From NCBI GenBank assembly GCA_964625745.1, contig CAZVCJ010000042.1, positions 1 through 28,202 on the forward strand: a DNA stretch of 28,202 bases, written 5' to 3'. Shown one piece after another: positions 1 through 7,615 of the stretch. Each line of letters begins with the position of its first letter. Positions within the stretch are counted from its first letter, which is position 1. The translations under genes and the position numbers were made by a program. Origin of the DNA: CAZVCJ01 sp964625745 (GTDB lineage Bacteria; Chloroflexota; Anaerolineae; VGOG01). A model generated the notes under the pieces. That model worked only from the letters and a program-made list of their open reading frames with translations, had not been told where the DNA came from and made no database searches.

Positions 1-404
1 TGAGTGAAGGGTTCGAGGAGGTTGAGCATACGGCCGACCTGGCTATCAGAGCCTATGGTCGGGACATGAGGGAGCTCTTCGCCAACGCTGCCCACGGCAT
101 GTTCGCGCTGATGGCCGAGCCATCTCAAGAACCAGCCTGCGCGCGGGAGGTATCGCTGGAAGCGCTGGACTACGAGGGCCTGCTGGTTGATTGGCTGAAC
201 GAGCTCATCTATCTGCACGAGGTGGAGGGGGAGACCTACTCCCAGTTCACCATCGAGACCCTGTCGCCCACGAAGCTCAAGGCGCACGTGATCGGCGGCC
301 CAACCAGGCACAAGACCAGAGCCATCAAGGCGGCGACTTTCCACGATCTGGCTATAGAGGAAACACCGAGCGGTCTCGTGGCCACCATCGTGTTCGACGT
401 GTAG
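1..404 (+). CDS. Archease (RtcB cofactor), 5' end cut by one base
   Basis: The reading frame is open from the window edge: SEGFEEVEHTADLAIRAYG precedes the first internal Met at 66. Bases 1-2 (TG) would complete an ATG/GTG/TTG start whose first base lies just outside, so only about one base is missing. The N-terminal EHTADLAI motif with its acidic metal ligand, the roughly 134-aa length and the C-terminal LVATIVFDV strand match the archease family. Archeases speed up guanylation and multiple turnover by the RNA ligase RtcB, whose gene follows 36 bp downstream on the same strand. The two clearly form an RNA-repair or tRNA-splicing operon. Starting at Met66 would delete the conserved motif, so that start is wrong. 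Confidence 0.9.
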   Translation, partial: SEGFEEVEHTADLAIRAYGRDMRELFANAAHGMFALMAEPSQEPACAREVSLEALDYEGLLVDWLNELIYLHEVEGETYSQFTIETLSPTKLKAHVIGGPTRHKTRAIKAATFHDLAIEETPSGLVATIVFDV

Positions 405-440
405 TCACAAGCGGTAAACAGAACGCGGAGGGAGGAGCAA

Positions 441-1892
441 ATGGTTAGCAAGAAGGACATGAAGCAAGTAGAGGAATACGTCTACGAGATCCCACAGAGT
501 TTTCGGCCCGACATGCGGGTGCCGGCTCGCCTGTACGCCGATGAGGAGCTTTTAGAGGCGGCTTTGAAGGATCGTTCCATAGAGCAGTTGATCAACACCG
601 CTACCCTGCCCGGCGTGGTTAAGTACACCCTGGCCATGCCCGACATCCACCAGGGTTACGGCCCACCCATCGGTGGGGTGATCCCTTCCAAGACGTCCAC
701 GGGGGTCATCTCGCCGGGCGCCGTGGGTTATGACGTCAACTGCGGCGTCCGTCTCCTGCGCTCCAACATCCTGGCCGAGGAGGTCAGGCCCATCATGGAT
801 GAGATCGTCAACGCCCTCTTCCAAGGCGTGCCTAGCGGCGTGGGCCGCAGCGGGGATGTCCGGCTCTCCCACCGGGATATGAACGATGTTTTGGAGAAGG
901 GATCAGCCTGGGCGGTGAGCCAGGGCTACGGCACGAAGGATGATCTGGAGCACACTGAGGAGCGGGGAACCTTGGCTGGGGCGGAAGCGAGGGCAGTGAG
1001 CTCAAAGGCCAAGAAGCGGGGGCAAGATCAGTTGGGCACCCTGGGCTCAGGCAACCACTTCGTCGAGGTGGGAGAGGTGGAGGCAATCTACGACCAAGAA
1101 GTGGCGGAAGTCTTCGGCCTGTTCGAGGGCCAGATGGTGGTTTGGGTGCATTCCGGCTCGCGGGGCCTGGGCCATCAGGTGTGCACCGACTACGTGCACG
1201 ACCTGCAGCAGGCGGTGACCAAATACGGCATCGAGTTGCCCGACCGAGAACTGGTCTGTGCCCCCTTCGACTCGCCTGAAGGACGCGACTACTTCGCCGC
1301 CATGGCCGGCGCCGCCAACTACGCCTGGGCCAACCGCCAGGTGCTGGCCCACCGAGTGCGTTTGGTGATGGACGATGTGCTGGCCGGCCTGGTCAAAGAT
1401 AGAGGGCTAACCCTGGTCTACGACGTGACTCACAACATCGCCAAGGTGGAGGAGTATCCCATTGACGGGAAGCCCACCAAACTGGTCATTCACCGCAAGG
1501 GGGCCACGCGGGCTTTCGGGCCGGGGATGAAGGATGTACCTGCCGACTATCGAGAGGTGGGCCAGCCGGTCTTGATCCCTGGCGACATGGGCACCGCCTC
1601 CTACGTCCTGGTGGGCACAGCCAAAGCCATGGAGAAGACCTTCGGCACCTCCTGTCACGGAGCAGGGCGGGTCATGAGCCGCCGCGCAGCCAAGGAAAAG
1701 ATCCAGGGGCAGGAGCTGCAACAGGAGTTAGCGGAAAAGGGCATCGTCGTGCGGGGCGGTAGTTGGAAGGGCCTGGCCGAGGAAGCTCCCGCGGCCTACA
1801 AGGACGTTGACCGGGTGGTCAACGTGGTACACTCGACGGGAGTCGCTCGTAAGGTGGCCAGGGTTGTGCCTTTGGGGGTGATCAAGGGGTAA
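441..1892 (+). CDS. rtcB: RNA-splicing ligase RtcB
   Basis: A 483-aa protein, the normal full length for RtcB, a GTP- and Mn-dependent ligase joining 2',3'-cyclic phosphate (or 3'-phosphate) RNA ends to 5'-OH ends. All residues expected at the active site are present: Asp98 and Cys101 in GYDVNCGVRLL, His206 in GSGNHFVEVG, His237 in WVHSGSRGLGH, His331 in YDVTHNIAKVE, and the guanylated His406 in SCHGAGR. Their spacing parallels characterised archaeal RtcB enzymes. The start ATG is preceded by GGAGGGAGGAGC, a strong ribosome-binding site. It is co-directional with archease and followed by a good terminator, so it ends the operon. No sign of damage. Confidence 0.97.
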   Translation: MVSKKDMKQVEEYVYEIPQSFRPDMRVPARLYADEELLEAALKDRSIEQLINTATLPGVVKYTLAMPDIHQGYGPPIGGVIPSKTSTGVISPGAVGYDVNCGVRLLRSNILAEEVRPIMDEIVNALFQGVPSGVGRSGDVRLSHRDMNDVLEKGSAWAVSQGYGTKDDLEHTEERGTLAGAEARAVSSKAKKRGQDQLGTLGSGNHFVEVGEVEAIYDQEVAEVFGLFEGQMVVWVHSGSRGLGHQVCTDYVHDLQQAVTKYGIELPDRELVCAPFDSPEGRDYFAAMAGAANYAWANRQVLAHRVRLVMDDVLAGLVKDRGLTLVYDVTHNIAKVEEYPIDGKPTKLVIHRKGATRAFGPGMKDVPADYREVGQPVLIPGDMGTASYVLVGTAKAMEKTFGTSCHGAGRVMSRRAAKEKIQGQELQQELAEKGIVVRGGSWKGLAEEAPAAYKDVDRVVNVVHSTGVARKVARVVPLGVIKG

Positions 1893-1947
1893 GGCAAGGT
1901 CAAACATCAGGCGTCAAACTTCAATGTTCAAAGTCTCCCCAGAACCG

Positions 1948-1985
1948 AAGGGCCGTCCCTCATTAGCAGGGGCGGCCCTTTCTCG
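1948..1985 (+). terminator. Rho-independent terminator after rtcB
   Basis: A 13-bp stem (1948-1960 with 1968-1980, one G-T wobble), loop of 7 nt, ends in CCCTTTCTC. It sits 55 bp after the rtcB stop. Confidence 0.8.
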
Positions 1986-2086
1986 CGAATTCGTCAAAGC
2001 GGCTCTAATCCCACTCCTCCACCTCCTGGATACCAACCTCATCTTACCTCTCCTCTCACTTGACCTTGTGGTCTTTTGATAGAGGG

Positions 2087-2118
2087 AAAAGCCCTAACCT
2101 ACCCAGCAGGTTAGGGCT
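2087..2118 (-). terminator. Terminator for the first LysW-like gene
   Basis: A perfect 11-bp inverted repeat, AGCCCTAACCT (2090-2100) with AGGTTAGGGCT (2108-2118), loop of 7 nt. Read on the minus strand it is followed by TTTTCCC, so it ends transcription from the gene starting at 2352. A degenerate copy of the same region lies downstream of the second LysW-like gene near 2665-2700. Confidence 0.75.
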
Positions 2119-2166
2119 CCCTTCCCCATGTGCTTTTGCAGTGGAATGTCCTGCCTTTGGATGAAG

Positions 2167-2352
2167 TTAGATCTCCTCGTCCTCTTCCTCTTCCTCATCC
2201 CACTCCTCGTCTCCAAAAGCGTAGTCCAGATCGAGGGGCCTTAGGCTGATGACCTCCAGCAACGTGCCACATTCCGGACAATGGAGACACTCTCCTAGTG
2301 CCACCCCTTCTCTCGGCACAATCGTTTTCTCACACTCAGGGCACTGGGCCAT
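2167..2352 (-). CDS. LysW-like zinc-ribbon acidic carrier protein, copy 1
   Basis: A 61-aa protein starting MAQCPECEKT. The start was set at 2352, not the longer frame to 2397, because AAAGGAGGTG lies 5 nt before this ATG. Two CPEC knuckles (residues 4-7 and 25-28), then LLEVISLRPLDLDYAF and an acidic tail closing EEWDEEEEEDEEI. The fold and the LEVxSLxPL segment match LysW, the amino-group carrier that protects alpha-aminoadipate or glutamate in lysine/arginine synthesis. Canonical LysW ends in EDWGE, whose terminal Glu is the attachment point. Here a polyacidic stretch ending in Ile replaces it, so carrier function is doubtful. No other lysine genes are in view. Role unknown. Confidence 0.8.
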   Translation of the reverse strand: MAQCPECEKTIVPREGVALGECLHCPECGTLLEVISLRPLDLDYAFGDEEWDEEEEEDEEI

Positions 2353-2742
2353 TTGGACACCTCCTTTCTCATGATTAGCTACGTTCAAAAGCTTCAAACA
2401 GACGCCTGCTACCTCAGAGTCATAAAGGATACCCCTGTTCTGTGATATTTCCTCTGGAGCCCTGTCTACACCAAGAGGCGGCCTGTAATGTCAGTGAGAG
2501 GACGTGCCCTCAACGACGTCAGCTACAGCCAAGATTCTCGCTTTCAGGAGGATACCCTCACTTGAAAGACCTGCAGGATATCCAGAACCCTCCACCCTTT
2601 TGGGATGTTGAAGCACACCTTATCTCGCCTGACCTTATGGCCTTTTGCTGAGTAGAGGGAGATGAACCCTGACCCTACCCGGCAGGTTGGGACTCACTCC
2701 CCCGTGTGCTTTTGCAGTGGAGTGTCCTGCCTTTGGATGAAG
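2353..2742. other. Intergenic stretch between the two LysW-like genes
   Basis: 390 bp without a convincing gene. The left 100 bp is the leader of copy 1 (no clear consensus promoter found); the right 120 bp is the duplicated 3' flank of copy 2. Short frames here have no ribosome-binding site and no recognisable protein. Confidence 0.5.
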
Positions 2743-2949
2743 TTAGATTTCCTCGTCCTCGTCCTCTTCCTCTTCTTCCTCATCCTCTTCCTCATCCCAC
2801 TCCTCGTCTCCAAAAGCGTAGCCCAGGTCGGGGGGATTCAGGCTAACTACCTCCAGCAAGCAGTCACATTCAGGGCATGTGGTGAGGGCTCCCATCTTCA
2901 CATTCTTGCTCAACTGGATCTGATTTCCGCATTCAGGGCACTTTGCCAT
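2743..2949 (-). CDS. LysW-like zinc-ribbon acidic carrier protein, copy 2
   Basis: A 68-aa paralogue of the gene at 2167-2352, starting MAKCPECGNQ. The longer frame to 3213 is rejected because AAAGGAGATG lies just before this ATG and the upstream frame runs through a promoter. Two zinc knuckles are at residues 4-7 (CPEC) and 25-28 (CPEC), followed by LLEVVSLNPPDLGYAFGDEEW and a tail of about 17 residues that is almost entirely Glu and Asp, ending in Ile. The tail is longer than in copy 1, as if the GAG/GAC run had expanded. Canonical LysW ends EDWGE, so the same reservation applies. It has its own strong promoter at 3004-3032. Confidence 0.8.
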   Translation of the reverse strand: MAKCPECGNQIQLSKNVKMGALTTCPECDCLLEVVSLNPPDLGYAFGDEEWDEEEDEEEEEEDEDEEI

Positions 2950-3003
2950 TTTCACATCTCCTTTCTCAAACGTGGTTGGCCACTCTCCCGCTATTTGCAC
3001 AAT

Positions 3004-3032
3004 AGTATAACCTAAATTCGCCAGGATGTCAG
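3004..3032 (-). promoter_or_regulatory. Sigma70-type promoter of LysW-like copy 2
   Basis: Minus-strand -35 CTGACA (3027-3032), 17-bp spacer, -10 TATACT (3004-3009). Predicted start near 2997 gives a leader of about 48 nt to the ATG at 2949. Confidence 0.7.
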
Positions 3033-3040
3033 TAACAAGT

Positions 3041-3090
3041 CGGTTAATCTTTGGTGACAAAACGGTTACACTTTGGTTAAGGATCGGTAA
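3041..3090 (-). promoter_or_regulatory. Three 22-bp-phased CGGTTA repeats upstream of a promoter
   Basis: Direct repeats begin at 3041 (CGGTTAATCTTTGGT), 3063 (CGGTTACACTTTGGT) and, only as a half-site, 3085 (CGGTAA). They are spaced exactly 22 bp, two helical turns, and end 9 bp upstream of the -35 at 3027-3032. Such phased direct repeats are typical of activator sites on one DNA face. The regulator is unknown. Confidence 0.5.
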
Positions 3091-3124
3091 AAGAACGCAA
3101 ACAGGGGACCTCCGATGGTACACC

Positions 3125-4564
3125 TCACCAGGTTTCCCCCAGGTGTGTTCGGAGGAGACGCAGAAACCGTGCACACCTGGCAGGAGCATCGCCAAAGAAG
3201 TTGACGGCCTCAAGGAGCTCCCTCACCCTCTCAGCGGGCAAGAAAGCCACGATGACACTATCGCTGCTCAGCCTCTCCAACAAGGGATTCTCCCCACCCC
3301 TTTGAATGACCTCCCAGGCGGCCATGGTGTGCTGGCGGATGCGCTCGTGCATCTCCTGGCGGTCGGCGCCGGCCTTGACCAATTCCATCAGCAGCGTCTC
3401 AGTGGCGGCGAAGACGCCGTAAGTAGACAAGTTGCGCTCGATGTTTTCCCCGTGAACAACCAGGCCCGTGACAATGCGTTCAGCACAGATGAGCATCTCG
3501 TCCAGAGCCAGGAACGCCTCGGGGAGGATCACCCTGCGGTTGGCCGAGTCGTCCAGGGTGCGCTCCAGGAGGGAGAAGGCGGCGTTGTCCCAGGCTACCT
3601 TGGGCAGGGTGCTAAGGTAACGAGCCAGGGAGCAGATCTTCTCGGCGGCGACGGGGTTGCGCTTGAAGGGCATGGCGGAGGAGCCTACCTGCCTGGCTCC
3701 AAAAGGCTCGCTCAACTCCCCGAAGGGCGCCGCGTGCAGCACTCGCAGGTCGAAGGCGAACCGGTGCAAGGATTGAGCTATGGCGGCCAGAGTGGTCAGG
3801 ACGAGGAAGTCCTGTTTGCGAGGGTAAACCTGAGTAGAAACGGGCACGGTCTCCAGCCCCAGCTTTTCCATGACCAACCGTTCCAACTCGGACGGCTTCA
3901 TCCCGCTGTCCTGAAGCAACTGAGCATAAGAGGTCGAAGTTCCCACCGCGCCTTTCAGCCCCTTGGCCTTGAGGTTTTCCATCAGGTTATCCAAACCCTG
4001 GAGATCAATGAGCAAGTCCTGGGCATACTGGCAGAGGCGGTAGCCCAGAGTGGTAGGTTCAGCGGGCAGGAGGTGGGTGTAGCCCATGGCAGGCAGGTGC
4101 TGATAGCGCTCGATCTGGGTGGCGAGAGCTTCGAGAAGCTCCACCAGGCGTTGGCGGATCAGGCGTAGAGACTCCTTGATGCGCAGGACGTCGGCGTTAT
4201 CTTCCACGTCAGCACTGGTAGCCCCCAGGTGGATTTTGCCCCCGCCTATCGTGCACTGCTCAGCGTAGGCTCTTATCTCCGCCATCTTATCGTGGCCGAT
4301 CTCCGCCTCGATCTCCAGGGAGCGAGCCATGTCCACCTCGCCCTGGTGAGCCTTCAGGTCATCCAGCTCCGCCTCGCTGACCAGCCCCGCCCCGTGCTCC
4401 GCTTCAGCCAGCGCTACCCAGATCCGCCGCCACAGTCGCCGTTTGTGCTCCTCGGACCACAGCCTTCGCATCTCCCGGCTGCCGTAACGCCAGGTGAAGG
4501 GCGAAAGAAAAGTGTCATAGCTGTATCCCGAACGCAGGCTTTTCTTGTTCATTCCTACTACCAT
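3125..4564 (-). CDS. purB: Adenylosuccinate lyase
   Basis: A 479-aa protein of the fumarase/aspartase superfamily, full length. It cleaves adenylosuccinate to AMP and fumarate, and SAICAR to AICAR, in purine synthesis. The superfamily signature GSSAMPFKRNP is intact, the substrate-binding GATSADVEDNAD motif is present, and YTHLLPAEPTTLG carries the expected general-acid His. The N-terminal SYDTFLSPFTWRYGS is typical of bacterial PurB. ATG at 4564 or 4552 (MNKKS) may be the start; TAGTAGGA adjoins the second. A decayed copy of its N-terminus lies at 5260-5346. It appears monocistronic. Confidence 0.95.
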   Translation of the reverse strand: MVVGMNKKSLRSGYSYDTFLSPFTWRYGSREMRRLWSEEHKRRLWRRIWVALAEAEHGAGLVSEAELDDLKAHQGEVDMARSLEIEAEIGHDKMAEIRAYAEQCTIGGGKIHLGATSADVEDNADVLRIKESLRLIRQRLVELLEALATQIERYQHLPAMGYTHLLPAEPTTLGYRLCQYAQDLLIDLQGLDNLMENLKAKGLKGAVGTSTSYAQLLQDSGMKPSELERLVMEKLGLETVPVSTQVYPRKQDFLVLTTLAAIAQSLHRFAFDLRVLHAAPFGELSEPFGARQVGSSAMPFKRNPVAAEKICSLARYLSTLPKVAWDNAAFSLLERTLDDSANRRVILPEAFLALDEMLICAERIVTGLVVHGENIERNLSTYGVFAATETLLMELVKAGADRQEMHERIRQHTMAAWEVIQRGGENPLLERLSSDSVIVAFLPAERVRELLEAVNFFGDAPARCARFLRLLRTHLGETW

Positions 4565-4566
4565 GT

Positions 4567-4595
4567 TTGCACATTCTCATTATTTGTGGTATAAT
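4567..4595 (+). promoter_or_regulatory. Extended -10 promoter reading rightward, divergent from purB
   Basis: TGGTATAAT (4587-4595) is a perfect extended -10; TTGCAC (4567-4572) lies 17 bp upstream as a weak -35. Transcription would begin near 4602, exactly at the structured segment described next. No + strand protein gene follows. The overlapping ATATTATACC on the minus strand may serve purB. Confidence 0.5.
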
Positions 4596-4601
4596 ATCAT
4601 T

Positions 4602-4692
4602 GATGAGGTCGGGTGGCCATGCGAATCCTATCCTTGACCGGACGGTGTAACATGGCTGCGAGGCTCGCATGACAGAGCTGCCCCGACCTTTT
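4602..4692 (+). ncRNA. Candidate structured small RNA (unrecognised family)
   Basis: About 90 nt bounded by a promoter and a T-run. An 8-bp closing stem AGGTCGGG (4606-4613) pairs with CCCGACCT (4682-4689), followed by TTTT (4689-4692). Inside, GCCATG (4616-4621) pairs with CATGGC (4651-4656), and TGCG/CGCA (4657-4660 with 4666-4669) forms a hairpin. An alternative 7-bp pairing, CATGCGA (4618-4624) with TCGCATG (4665-4671), excludes both internal stems, suggesting a two-state fold. It lacks the SRP RNA tetraloop sequence and a tRNA T-arm. It could instead act on the minus strand as the purB leader. Function not known. Confidence 0.4.
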
Positions 4693-4701
4693 CGTATGCC
4701 C

Positions 4702-5154
4702 TCAGATGATAACTGCAAGCAACTCTTCAACCTGTACCTTCCTGTCTGGCTGCCTCTCTCGCCGGTAAGTGGCCAGTGCTATCTTGTGAGCACTCGACTT
4801 CTTGCCAACCGGCCTGAAATCAATCTGCCTGTTGCTCAGGTCAGGATGTCTTCTTCGCAGGTAGCGTAGCAATTGCTCTTTGATCTCATTCTCCCATCCT
4901 GGGTACTCCAGATCAATGGTGATTAACCCCATAGCGCTGACATAGGGTGCCAGGAGCAGTATCAACCCGGCGGCAAAGAGCTTGACAGAGATCAAGTCTT
5001 TGCGCATTCCCTCTTTCTTCAGCAATTGATAGCATTCTCGCTTCACGCTCTTGGGGATGAGGATAGCCGATTGAATGTCATCGGAGAATGCAAGAGCCGT
5101 ATCAACAGTCAGTATATCGGTGCGACCGCTTTGATCTACTTCGATGTCGTGCAT
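4702..5154 (-). CDS. Hypothetical protein, 150 aa
   Basis: I do not recognise this protein. It starts MHDIEVDQSGRTDI, then a strand with DTALAFSDD, a basic helix (PKSVKRECYQLLKK), a hydrophobic stretch LISVKLFAAGLILLLAPYV that could be a buried helix or one membrane segment, then LITIDLEYPGWENEI and a basic C-terminal half (LLRYLRRRHP, TYRRERQPDRK). Acidic residues on the first and later strands (DQSG, IDLEY) resemble the layout of RNase H-fold nucleases, but this is only a suggestion. No strong ribosome-binding site precedes the ATG. It stands alone between the candidate small RNA and the purB fragment. Confidence 0.55.
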   Translation of the reverse strand: MHDIEVDQSGRTDILTVDTALAFSDDIQSAILIPKSVKRECYQLLKKEGMRKDLISVKLFAAGLILLLAPYVSAMGLITIDLEYPGWENEIKEQLLRYLRRRHPDLSNRQIDFRPVGKKSSAHKIALATYRRERQPDRKVQVEELLAVII

Positions 5155-5259
5155 GATGGACTCATACCCGTGTCGGGAACTGATGAATTAGGTATGGCTT
5201 GACCTCCCCATCCGCATACGGATAAGTGAATAGCCGCCCCCTCATCTGCTTATCTGCTC

Positions 5260-5346
5260 CTATCCGTTGCCACCACTCTCCTGGCTGCCGTAACGCCAGA
5301 TGAAGGGGAAAAGAAATGTGTCATGGCCGTAAGTTTCCTGCTTCAT
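5260..5346 (-). pseudogene. Decayed N-terminal fragment of a second purB
   Basis: A 28-codon frame, MKQETYGHDTFLFPFIWRYG then SQESGGNG and stop. It matches the purB N-terminus at SYDTFLSPFTWRYGSRE, and the DNA matches too (GGCTGCCGTAACGCCAG shared with 4478-4494). Homology stops after about 17 codons, so this is a remnant of a duplicate gene, not a working enzyme. The rest of 5155-5443 holds nothing I recognise. Confidence 0.65.
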
Positions 5347-5443
5347 CACTCCCCACCCGTCGTTCCATAGCTCTCCGCTAATACTCAACCAAGACTCATT
5401 GTGCAATCGCTGAGCCTAAACCAAAGAGGCAAACGGTAGGAGT

Positions 5444-7615
5444 TCAGTCGGCAGCCTGTTGTGACAGCATGGCTTCCACCGCCGCCAGCGCCTTTGGCCC
5501 CCAGAAATGCTCGTATTCCAGGTCTCTGGCGCGAGTGATGCCTCGGTCTCTTCGCCGGGCCTCGGACAACTTCTCCAACGCCTCCGTCGCCTCACCTTTC
5601 TCCCACAGCAGGACGGCCTGGCTCAAGAGGCAGAGCGGCACCTTGGGCGCCTTTTCCAGCGCGCGCTCCACCTGTTCCCTGGCTGCCTCCAGGTCTCCCT
5701 GCTCTAAATAGAAGTGAGCCAGCCCAAGCAGGTTGGTGCTGTCGCTCTCTTTCTCTACCGCTGCCTTCAAACTAGCCAGGACCGCGTCGAGCTCTCCGAG
5801 CCGCCCCAGTGCGTGCCCGCGCAGCCGTGACACCCAGCTTTCCCGTCGGAACTGCCGCCCGTAGCGCTCCAAGACCCCCAGTGCTCTATCCGGATCGAGG
5901 TGAATCAGCGCTCTCGCATAACCTGGCGCCTCAAAACCATAATCCGCAACCGAAGTCGCTGCCAGGATTGCAGTAGTTTCTGTCGCTCCCAGACGCCCCA
6001 GGGCGTAGGCGGCGGACCCGCGCACCCCGCTGGCTTCGTCACTCAAGGTCGTGATCAGCGGTTCCACCGCCCTCGCGTCGCCCAGACTCCCCAGGGCGTC
6101 GGCGGCGGACCTGCGCACCCCGCTGTCTTCATCACTCAAGGCTGTGATCAGCGGCTCCACCGCCTTCGGGTCGCCCACACCCCCCAGGGCGTCGGCGGCG
6201 GAACTGCGCACACTGCTGTCTTCGTCACTCAAGGCTGTGATCAGCGGCTCCACCGCCCTCGGGTCGCCCACACCCCCCAGGGCGTAAGCGGCGGACCAGC
6301 GCGCGCTGCTGTTTTCGTCACCCAAGCTCGTGATCAGTGGTTCCACCGCCCTCGGGTCGCCCAGATGCCCCAGGGCGGAGGCGGCGGAACTGCGCACGTC
6401 GCTGTCCTTGTCACTCAAGGTCGTTATCAGCGGTTCCATCGCCCTCGGGTCGCCCAGACTCCCCAGAGCGTAAGTAGCGGACCAGCGCACGTCGCTGTCT
6501 TCATCACTCAAGGCCGTGATCAGCGGTTCCACCGTCCTCGGGTCGCCCACACGCCCCAGGGCGTCGGCGGCGGCACGGCGCACCTTTCTGTCTTCGTTAC
6601 TCAAGGTCGTGATCAGCAATTCCACCGCCCTCGGGTCGCCCAGACGCCCCAGGGCGGAGGCGGCGGCACGGCGCACCTTTCTGTCTTCATCACTTTGGGT
6701 CGTGATCAGCGGTTCCACTGCCCTCGGGTCGCCCAGCCCCCCCAGAGCGTAAGCGGCGAACATGCGCACATCGCTGGCTCCGTCACTCAAGGTCGTGATC
6801 AGCGGTTCCACCGCCCTCGGGTCGCCCAGCCCCCCCAGAGCGTAAGCGGCGAACATGCGCACATCGCTGGCTCCGTCACTCAAGGTCGTGATCAGCGGTT
6901 CCACCGCCCTCGGGTCGCCCAGACCCCCCAGGGCGGAGGCGGCGGACATGCGCACATCGCTGGCTCCGTCACTCAAGGTCGTGATCAACGGTTCCACCGC
7001 CCTCGGGTCGCCCAGACTCCCCAGGGCGGAGGCGGCGGACATGCGCACATCGCTGGCTTCGTCACTCAAGGTCGTGATCAGCGGTTCCACCGCCCTCGGG
7101 TCGCCCAGACCCCCCAGGGCGGAGGCGGCGGACATGCGCACGGCATTGGCTTCGTCCCTCAACATTTCGGTCATGGATGCCGTCGTTTCCGCTCCGGCGA
7201 TGCGTCCCAATGTCCTGGCCGCCCACAGCCGTACGGGACCGGACAGGGTCAGGTCAGCTTCCCTGAGCAGTGCCACTAGGCGCTGCCGAGCACGATCAGT
7301 CCGGCCCCCTCTTAGGTCAAACAGCGCCGTGTTCACGCGCATTGCCGGCCAGGCGCTGTCTGCGACCACCTCCCACTCTTCCGCCCGATCAGGTGTGCCG
7401 AAGGGCTGGCGCAGCCATTTCAGACTCAGCCGTCCCAGGGCCTGAGCTTCCTCAGCGTGCCCATCTCTGGTTTCGAGGGCCTTGAGCGCCTCCCCGCTGG
7501 CTCGGAAGAGACCGAGCAGTGCCGTTTGGTAGGCCTGCGTGCGCTCGTCCCTGATCGCCGCTTTCAGTTCGCTGCGCTTTGGGACGTGTGCCTCTTCCAG
7601 GTCGGCCTGATCCAC
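5444..7615 (-). CDS. HEAT-repeat and TPR-like C-terminal part of a NACHT protein (frameshifted)
   Basis: 723 aa from an apparent GTG that is probably not a real start: the frame continues upstream as ARRLRYQACLALALV, which continues the protein encoded at 7452-11519 one frame away. It should be read as the C-terminal 740 or so residues of that protein. An alpha-helical lead (1-147) is followed by 13 HEAT repeats of exactly 31 residues (about 148-550; consensus ALGGLGDPRAVEPLITTLSD) and a TPR-like tail (about 590-700; LGLAHFYLEQGDLEAAREQV). Two neighbouring repeats are identical in protein and DNA. HEAT arrays of this kind bind protein ligands; in NLR-like proteins they are the sensing part. 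Confidence 0.85.
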   Translation of the reverse strand: MDQADLEEAHVPKRSELKAAIRDERTQAYQTALLGLFRASGEALKALETRDGHAEEAQALGRLSLKWLRQPFGTPDRAEEWEVVADSAWPAMRVNTALFDLRGGRTDRARQRLVALLREADLTLSGPVRLWAARTLGRIAGAETTASMTEMLRDEANAVRMSAASALGGLGDPRAVEPLITTLSDEASDVRMSAASALGSLGDPRAVEPLITTLSDGASDVRMSAASALGGLGDPRAVEPLITTLSDGASDVRMFAAYALGGLGDPRAVEPLITTLSDGASDVRMFAAYALGGLGDPRAVEPLITTQSDEDRKVRRAAASALGRLGDPRAVELLITTLSNEDRKVRRAAADALGRVGDPRTVEPLITALSDEDSDVRWSATYALGSLGDPRAMEPLITTLSDKDSDVRSSAASALGHLGDPRAVEPLITSLGDENSSARWSAAYALGGVGDPRAVEPLITALSDEDSSVRSSAADALGGVGDPKAVEPLITALSDEDSGVRRSAADALGSLGDARAVEPLITTLSDEASGVRGSAAYALGRLGATETTAILAATSVADYGFEAPGYARALIHLDPDRALGVLERYGRQFRRESWVSRLRGHALGRLGELDAVLASLKAAVEKESDSTNLLGLAHFYLEQGDLEAAREQVERALEKAPKVPLCLLSQAVLLWEKGEATEALEKLSEARRRDRGITRARDLEYEHFWGPKALAAVEAMLSQQAAD
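5963..7174 (-). repeat. Tandem array of thirteen 93-bp HEAT-coding units
   Basis: Thirteen in-frame 93-bp units encode the HEAT repeats. Units 6731-6823 and 6824-6916 are identical at all 93 bases, and identity runs a little beyond both ends, so the duplication is recent. Variable residues cluster at a few positions (for example MS/MF/RR/WS after the conserved DVR). Confidence 0.9.

Larger units (their letters stand above)
2054..2970. repeat. Tandem duplication of a LysW-like gene and flanks
   Basis: The segment around 2054-2375 recurs around 2618-2970. The shared 3' flank includes TGTGCTTTTGCAGTGGARTGTCC and CCTTTGGATGAAGTTAGAT in both copies, and both share the gene body and the CTCCTTTCTCA site before the start. 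The copies have diverged in the acidic tail and in the terminator hairpin, so the duplication is old but recognisable. Confidence 0.75.

Noticed and set aside
2743..3213. 156-aa version of LysW-like copy 2
   Set aside because: The extra N-terminus runs through a near-consensus promoter; the ribosome site is at 2949.
3026..4168. 380-codon + strand frame opposite purB
   Set aside because: Antisense shadow of a clear adenylosuccinate lyase gene.
4606..4689. tRNA on the minus strand (7-bp acceptor-like stem, GCTC/GAGC D-like arm, TTCGCAT loop)
   Set aside because: T-arm stem does not pair and there is no anticodon arm, so not a functional tRNA.
4602..4692. SRP (4.5S) RNA
   Set aside because: The conserved GGAAGGAAGCAGCC region is absent.
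5963..7174. CRISPR array
   Set aside because: The 93-bp repeats are contiguous, coding and without spacers.
5900..7279. Long + strand frame (459 codons) opposite the HEAT array
   Set aside because: It is the antisense of 93-bp repeats, which keep all frames open; no ribosome site or sensible protein.
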